Source: Leuctra nigra
Lineage: Eukaryota > Arthropoda > Insecta > Plecoptera > Leuctridae
NCBI GenBank assembly: GCA_934045905.1
Contig: OW203763.1
Span: 16,870,948-16,934,947, forward strand
Length of the DNA stretch: 64,000 bases
Direction of reading: 5' to 3'
Of this stretch, positions 57,573-64,000 are shown piece after piece. The notes under the pieces are model-generated. The model did not search any database, was not told the origin of the DNA, and was given only the letters and a program-made list of their open reading frames with translations. The stretch's first letter is position 1. The number at the start of each line of letters is the position of its first letter. Made by a program: the position numbers and the translations under genes.

Positions 57573-57986
57573 ATGTCTGCTGAGAATTTTTGCGAAGGCT
57601 TTTTGGCGTTCGTATCTATCTGTGGTAGAAACAATTGCATCGTTCACCAAAGTGGTTTTTCATTAGGTTTTGAGTGGGCAGCACTAAAATGCAGTCAAAA
57701 AATAAAATGTATTCTTTTTCCAAACAGGACACTAATTAAAGAAAAATACCCACCCGAAATACTCGATGAGACATGGCCCTGTAGATTAGAGTACAGCTTC
57801 TTGAGTGCTTCGAAAATCAAGCGACAGTTGAATCGAGCACTGATAAGGAACGTAAGACACTTATTGAAAAACCATCGACGTGATCCGTTGACGCTCATTT
57901 ATAGCATTACGTATTCGCACAAATTAGTCTCACAATACATGCTCCAGGCTGTGTTTGTTTCTTTTTTTAATTTTGTTATCAATTAA
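57573..57986 (+). CDS. Unrecognised 137-residue open frame in fat intron
   Basis: Starts ATG with context aaaatgtct and reads MSAENFCEGFLAFVSICGRN, NNCIVHQSGFSLGFEWAALK, EKYPPEILDETWPCRLEYSF, then a basic helix-like stretch (SASKIKRQLNRALIRNVRHL). The composition looks protein-like (several Cys, Trp and an EILDETWPCRLEY cluster), but I recognise no family. No splice sites or poly(A) signal stand out. It could be chance, a nested gene, or a transposon fragment. Confidence 0.25.
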   Translation: MSAENFCEGFLAFVSICGRNNCIVHQSGFSLGFEWAALKCSQKIKCILFPNRTLIKEKYPPEILDETWPCRLEYSFLSASKIKRQLNRALIRNVRHLLKNHRRDPLTLIYSITYSHKLVSQYMLQAVFVSFFNFVIN

Positions 57987-58219
57987 TGTAATTATATCTG
58001 GCAGTTGAGGAATCTTGTTGCGTTGCATGCAGCATATTGGACGTTCGTGCAACTATTGTTCATATTCTTGGGAAGAGAGGAGAGCTGTTCAATGTTCACA
58101 AATATGAGGGGCGGATAAACACAAAATACTCTTTAGATTTACACTTTGAAATTATTGTTATTAATAGTCTTGAAGATTTGAGAAAAGTAATGTGAAAAGA
58201 TTAATCAGTTATTCGTGTA

Positions 58220-58417
58220 AAAGCCCCATTTACACGGTGCAGTTTCTTGTACAACTTCTGTACCACACTTCTGTGTCACACTTCTTGAATGGGAATTAGA
58301 ACATGTAACATTAAGCTCTGTGACAGAAAGTTGCGTCGTGTAAATACAAAATTGTATGAAAAATGGGAATGTGACACAGAAGTTGTTCAAGAAATTGCAC
58401 CGTGTAAATGGGGCTTT
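58220..58417. mobile_element. MITE with aagccccatttacacggtgc ends
   Basis: The left end aagccccatttacacggtgc and the right end gcaccgtgtaaatggggctt are a perfect inverted repeat of 20 bp. The match continues inward with mismatches for about 20 bp more (cagtttcttgtacaacttct). Non-coding. Confidence 0.85.
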
Positions 58418-58997
58418 GCAAGAATAGTACTACAAGTTTACCTTCCACTGAAGAAAACTGACTGACTGGAAATAATGCCGTCATTTTTTTATGAGCAAGT
58501 CAATGTTGAGATCTGAAATGTTATTAACTATAACTTGAAAGACAACCTTTGTCTTGTGTCAAATGTTTGAAAATTGTAAAAGATCCCATTTTCTCCCAGA
58601 GGCGTCGATGTTGACCATAAAGTTCATGGAAAAACTGATAATGATCAATGATGATAATGTTGGCTCGAGATATATTTAGTACCTACCTAGAGAAAAAAAA
58701 CATTTATATAATTTTAAATCATTTGAATGGATGAAAAGTTATGAATATGTTGTAATGTACATACTAGGTCAGAAAAATTGACGGTAATCGGTTGAGATGA
58801 AGCTCGAATAGCTGTCAATATTTTGTTGAATGAAGGAATAATTATTATTTATTAGGTATGAGGTGGTTGGTTGGACCATCAAACCCTCCAACTCCAATAC
58901 TAGAAATCTAAATTTGTGTCTTCGTCTGGACAATGAAGTTTTGGGAAAAGACGTAGAATTTTGCAAGCAATTTATGTGACCGCGGGTGTTCCTCAAA

Positions 58998-59188
58998 TTA
59001 AGCCAAGTTTACACTCTTCAAAATTGTATTCATTCGTTTGGCTCAACGAAGGTAACCGTGTCGACTCGAAATTGAAGCAAATGTTGACTTCAATACCTTT
59101 CATTTGGAACCGGTCCTATTTTCCATCATTAGATCGGTTGACTTCAATGAATTGAATGAAACATTGAACCGTGTAAACTAGGCTTTAA
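58998..59188. mobile_element. MITE with ttaagccaagtttacac ends
   Basis: ttaagccaagtttacac (58998) is mirrored by gtgtaaactaggctttaa (59171-59188) with small differences. It is the same general style as the MITE at 58220 (AAGCC...TTTACAC). About 190 bp, non-coding. Confidence 0.7.
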
Positions 59189-62100
59189 CGTTAGTATTTT
59201 TTAGTTCATGTAATCTTATTTGTATTGGTGACAATTTGAGTCATTGTGTATGAGAATAATTGTCAATATAACTGTGTTCACATCAGTAAAATTTCAAATG
59301 ATTGAGATTGATTACATCATTCCAAAAGTGTGCAACGCAAAATCGAGAAAATTTATTCCCCCCTTCTACCCCCTTCCGGGTTCGTTAATTTAATTATCAT
59401 TGTTGTCTGTCTTTGTTTGTAGTAGTCCTCAGTCGAGACACAAAATATTGGGAAGGTTCAGGTCACAACCGACCCCTTACCAAAATTATCTCTACCCTTG
59501 CATAATCATCATCATCATCATCATTTTCAATCAGTTGCATGATCATTCACAGACTCAAAATCAACTGCCAGTAGCAATAGAGTCTCTATGAACATATGTA
59601 AGCTGGTTTTTATTTTGTTTACTTTCCTCATCAAACCTTATCGTGCATAAATTGTCAGTCAAATGGTTTGAAGTTATGTAAGATTGAAGTTATTACTATT
59701 AAATAAATATTTGGTATACAAGACAAATTGCACAATTTTCGTTTGCAGAATGTATTTGTACAAATTTAAAAGATTTTCAAAAGATCGTCAGAATATAGAC
59801 AGAAACGATTTGCAGATTTGCAGAAAGATGCACAGATGCAGAATATGCAGAAATAATTTACTAAATATTTTGGATTTTGGATTATTTATGTCTCATGGCA
59901 TGCCCCGACACAAGCTTTGGCTTATAGGGGTATGCAAATATATTTCAACCCAAACTTGTAAGCATTTGGAAAGGTAAATTGTATGTAAATTCTAAGTAAT
60001 ACAAAATGTTATAAGCTGACTTTTAATTCAAAATGTGCAACAAAAGTGTTAAAGAAATGGGTAGGTGAACACAATTTTGTGTAGGCAGTTAATTTTTGGA
60101 GAGCTGATTATAGATAAGTGGGTTATGTCAAGATTTATGGATGAATATAATTTGTGGATTAGGATTTCTTTTGGATGTCCTGTAAGCATTTTTGAATTAA
60201 TCCCAACAAACTTCCAGATTATATACCTGTTTTGTGTGCGAGGCAATACTCATTTTAATGTCATAATCCAGATGATATTAAACTTGTGGTTGTTCGAGTT
60301 ACTACTCGAGTTATCGGTTTTATGAATTGTTTATTATGGATGTTTTATGCATTCCCTGTTTGTTCTGTTCGAGGCAATGAAATAGTGATTTTATGACTGT
60401 GGTACAGAATGTGCTCTCGGTCATTATCAGAGCAGTTATGATATATTAATCATTTCATTGGCAATCTTTGAAATCTTACTTGAGTTGCACCAGTTTGGCG
60501 ATCAAATCCATTGTCCACCTACATTCGTAATTCTACATTCTTCAAATATTATTCTAATACCAATAGTGTTGAAGTAACTCTTAATTGATTTTCTTTCATT
60601 AGTAAACAATTTGTTTAAAATTTTGCATTTGTAATGCATAGATAAATTCTTTCATAATGTATTTCATCTCTTATTTCGAGCAACCTATAATTATCACTAC
60701 ATTCCTTAATAATTTTAGGCAAGAGGTTAAATTCCCTCACAGATATATAATTTCTGCAATTTATAATGTCAGCTGAGCGAGGTTTAATAGTAGGTAGGTA
60801 CATTTTGTGGATGGTAGATCGTATGCTTGGTCTGTAGGCCCATCCCCCTATCCCAAAAATGAGGAACATTTTGAATTATTCTTCCAATATCTCGCACTTG
60901 ATCTAACTTTAACTCATTCAAATCACCGACATGAGTCGACACTTGCTAAATAATATCACCCTGTCCACAATTATAATTTATAATTGTAACTATAATTTTG
61001 AAATCTCGTGATGTTTTGGAGATCTTCGTAGGTACAATAAGTTCTGTCACTTCCTATAAAGTCTGAATATTAATTTCCACTCAAATAAAATGCATTCTCC
61101 CTTAATATTCATAAGAAGTAATAAGTCTTAACTTTAGAATTTCATATTAAAGATCGCATAACTTTACCATTTCATAAATCGAATTCAATCCTCTTTCTGA
61201 CCCATATTACTGAATATCGCACCGTCAAAACTTCGTCCTCAAAATACCGGTATTTCGAATCTTCCGTTTAAAGTCTAGCATGTTTTTACCTATACTAGTA
61301 GTTTGTATGCAAATCTTTCCAGCATGGTTTTAGTTGGCACAATCGGCATGCCAATTAGCCATACCCACACGTATCTTCTGACTCGAGGGGCTCAATGGTG
61401 GGGAGGCGGAGATGAAGAGTGGGGGGATCACGTTGGTCGGTAGTAACCCAGGATTCACAGGTGTATTCGTCGTATGGGTAGGAGAAGGGCGGGAAAGAGT
61501 GAAAAATTGTCCTAACCTCAGTTTATCTTGATCACATCCAATTACATGAGAATTGGATGTGGAGTTTCTGAACCGATTTGTTACTCACATATAGGTGGTC
61601 CATACAGACTTGAAATAAAGCGGAGCAGACGAAGGGTATGTTTGGAACATCTCGAGTTTTTCTTAGGGAGATGTTGTCAAAAGGAATGTTGTCTTTATCG
61701 GAATATACTTTTTTTATGAATACACGTTTGTTTTTAACTGACTCGTGGATTAAAGCATGGAAGTGAATGGAAGATATCTGGTTGACTGAAGCCACCCCCG
61801 ATGGAAGATGGTGTTCCTTCATCCGATGAGCGTCTCTGAACCTGGCAACCTGCTGCCTCCCGGGGCTCCAGCACTTAGAACAGCCAACAACCTAATAGCT
61901 ATTCCTAAAGAGCCCTCAAGCAATGGTTCTGAAATTTACATATCGGCTCTAGCTATACTCCATACGCTAGTAACTTGCAAGATCGGTATTTCTGATTTGA
62001 ATTCGAATTATCTTCTATCCCTTTTCTATTGTGATCTCGACTAATTCGTTAAGAAAGTAGTGTGGCAGCAGACACCCCGTTTTACCACCGCAATCTAAGA

Positions 62101-62871
62101 TCTTAGTCCTGCTTATTCGATTCATGGTAAAGGTAATTGAGTAATGAAATAATATACACTCCTGAAAATGAAAATCGACTGCATCCTCCTCCAGAGGACC
62201 ACGGACTAAGCCTGCTCCATTGCACCACAGACGTCAGCATCTACTACCCCATGTCATATTATGCGATCACACTCTAATGGATCTCCGCTCCTTTTTTCAC
62301 GACGCTGCTTGCAATTGAAAATATTTTATAATTTAATAACAGTGTAGTGACACAAGAAAAAATAATGTAAATTGGATTTCATAAAAAAAAATCTCCCTAA
62401 CTCCTCCCTAACTCCTTAATGATGCTGTCTCTGATCACTGCATGCCAAGAAGTTTCAACACTTTGGTATCTATGTTTACAACATGTTTTGCCATTAAAAG
62501 GATAAGGACGAGCAACAAACAGGACATTGTTGGGGTCCTGTCAAAGTTCATACCTTGTGATTTCGCGGCAAACATAGTTGTAGCAAATAAATTACACTAA
62601 AATGATTCAACATAGTTTTTTGTTTTTGATATAAAAGTAGAATTTTGAAAAGGTAGCGTGAAATTTCCAAAGAAACCTCATTCTAAAGACATATTTTCCG
62701 TTTTATAGTTAATAATTGTTAGTGGCTACGTTTTTGTATCTCACATCTCTCACATATCTCACATGTATCTCTCACATATCAACCAATTGTTACCATTCGT
62801 CAAGGTTTAATTTCAGTTGTAACAAATCTTTATAGTTTTACATGCTTCAAAATTAAAATATTGATATAAAT
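59189..62871. other. fat intron, AT-rich, no gene
   Basis: 3.7 kb with no supported feature. Short frames at 60065-60325 and 61808-62044 have no recognisable domain. The last 8 bases (62864-62871, atataaat) are the target duplication of the next element. Confidence 0.5.
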
Positions 62872-63733
62872 TAGTGATGCCATCGGGTACCCGGGTACCC
62901 GGGTCAGAACCGGGTAATGGGAGACCCGGGTTGCGAGAATTGAATTGCAGTTAAGTTCGTAAATGGAGTTATTTTTCAGCCAAGGAGTAAGGGTGGTAAA
63001 ACGTCACTCACAATCATGACGTCGATCTTGCTGAGCTGATCAGCTGTTATGAAATGTCATTGTCTTTGCTCAGCTGTTTAATTTGAATAATGAAATGGCA
63101 TTGCCTTTTTTTTCAATTTTCTTTCAATTGATGTTACATGAAGATAATGTATATTTAAATAATTGAAATGGAGTTAAGCAAAAGCGAAATAAGTGACCTA
63201 GAGGTGTGGAAGCATTTTACATTCAATTAAGTATGATAGCGGTCGAATGCACTCGTTTCTCATTGGTTAATTTTTAACCCCATTTACGAACTTAACTGCA
63301 ATTCAATTCTCGCACCCGGGTTACACTCACAACCCGCGAGTAGTAAAAAATAAATAAAAAAAAAAAATTTTTTTTTTTTTTTTTTTTTTGATTAAATTTT
63401 GTTTTTTGTTGCGCCAATTGAGCAGGTGAGTATACAATCAAGCCATTCCTCTCTCCAACGGGAATCATCACGCTAATTTACCCCTCCAACACCACTCTGG
63501 TCCCCACTCAGACAGTGCGGCACCATTTGCTGCAGTCCTATTTTCAATTGTGCTTTTTCCATTGCGCAACAATACCTAAAAACTCAAAAGGTATACTGTT
63601 TATTCTTCCATCATCTTAAAATCAAAAAAAAAAAAAAATTTTTTTTTTTTTTTTTTTTAAAGATGGCGGGTACCCGCCCGGGTACTGCTGGCGGGTACCC
63701 GGGTACAAAAATTACTACCCGATGGCATCACTA
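62872..63733. mobile_element. hAT-like MITE (TAGTGATGCCATCGGGTA ends) hosting a nested MITE
   Basis: Ends TAGTGATGCCATCGGGTA and TACCCGATGGCATCACTA, with perfect 8-bp flanks atataaat (62864-62871, 63734-63741). Next to each end are repeated gggtacccgggt words. The right half holds two long A-run/T-run hairpins (63354-63390 and 63626-63660). It is interrupted by another MITE at 62933-63313. Confidence 0.9.
62933..63313. mobile_element. Mutator-like MITE nested inside the hAT-like MITE
   Basis: Inverted ends gcgagaattgaattgcagtt, continuing through aagttcgtaaatgg, match with one mismatch in nearly 40 bp. acccgggtt is duplicated exactly on both sides (62924-62932, 63314-63322), a 9-bp duplication typical of MULE/Mutator. 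381 bp, non-coding. Confidence 0.85.
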
Positions 63734-64000
63734 ATATAAATACGCATATCATATTTTTATTTGCTTTGATGATTTTGTAAAAATTGCTTGCCCCTTATGT
63801 TTTGTGTAGGTAATTATCTTTTAATACCTACTTTGTAAAGGTTTTACTAACAATGATATAATATATTATGTTATCCATCAAATAGGTCGATTGGCAAGCT
63901 TTCTTTGACTGTGTGGTCTTCCACAACGTATTCCACGAATAGCTTACTATTCCATGTTGATAATTCCGGGCCTAAGTCGCTTACCAATGTTGGTCGAGGA

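Overview
The window looks like insect nuclear DNA. It is AT-rich, with GT-AG introns and a dense load of MITEs, mariner, hAT, Harbinger and LINE remnants. The two long genes are best matched by the insect/animal proteins LYST (mauve) and Fat. The exact species cannot be read from the sequence; a hemipteroid or another insect with a large genome is my guess only.

Layout: (1) 379-32431, plus strand: the last twelve coding exons of a LYST/mauve-type lysosomal-trafficking regulator (PH-BEACH, BEACH and WD40 parts). Every exon phase joins in frame to give a 735-residue C-terminal part. Its introns hold nearly all of the mobile DNA. (2) Nested in those introns are: a non-LTR retrotransposon (983-4758) whose ORF1 carries a TARG1/OARD1-like macrodomain ahead of an RRM-like RNA-binding domain, itself inserted into an older, minus-strand RTE-like remnant; a 3.55-kb PIF/Harbinger element with its two convergent genes (6497-10046); an intronless antisense FBXO7/nutcracker-like F-box gene (12854-13762); a repeat array (14500-16376); a large TIR element carrying a LINE remnant (17759-20060); a second RTE-like remnant, a mariner with very long inverted repeats, and several MITEs, including long palindromic fold-back elements. 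(3) 32432-40589: LYST 3' UTR and an intergenic stretch with TE pieces. (4) 40590-45815, plus strand: one 5.2-kb exon encoding the signal peptide and about 15.5 cadherin repeats of the giant protocadherin Fat. The exon ends at a clear donor. (5) 45816-64000: the following Fat intron, mostly unassigned AT-rich DNA with MITEs, an 11-bp minisatellite, and a Mutator-like MITE nested in a hAT-like MITE at the right end.

The genes do not form a functional unit. LYST acts in lysosome and lysosome-related organelle biogenesis, Fat in planar polarity and Hippo growth control, and the nested F-box protein in SCF/proteasome biology. The most unusual item is the macrodomain-bearing LINE. It has intact endonuclease and reverse-transcriptase motifs, retains the two catalytic residues known from human TARG1, and has an ATGA ORF1/ORF2 stop-start overlap. 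I know of no described family like it, but I could not search.
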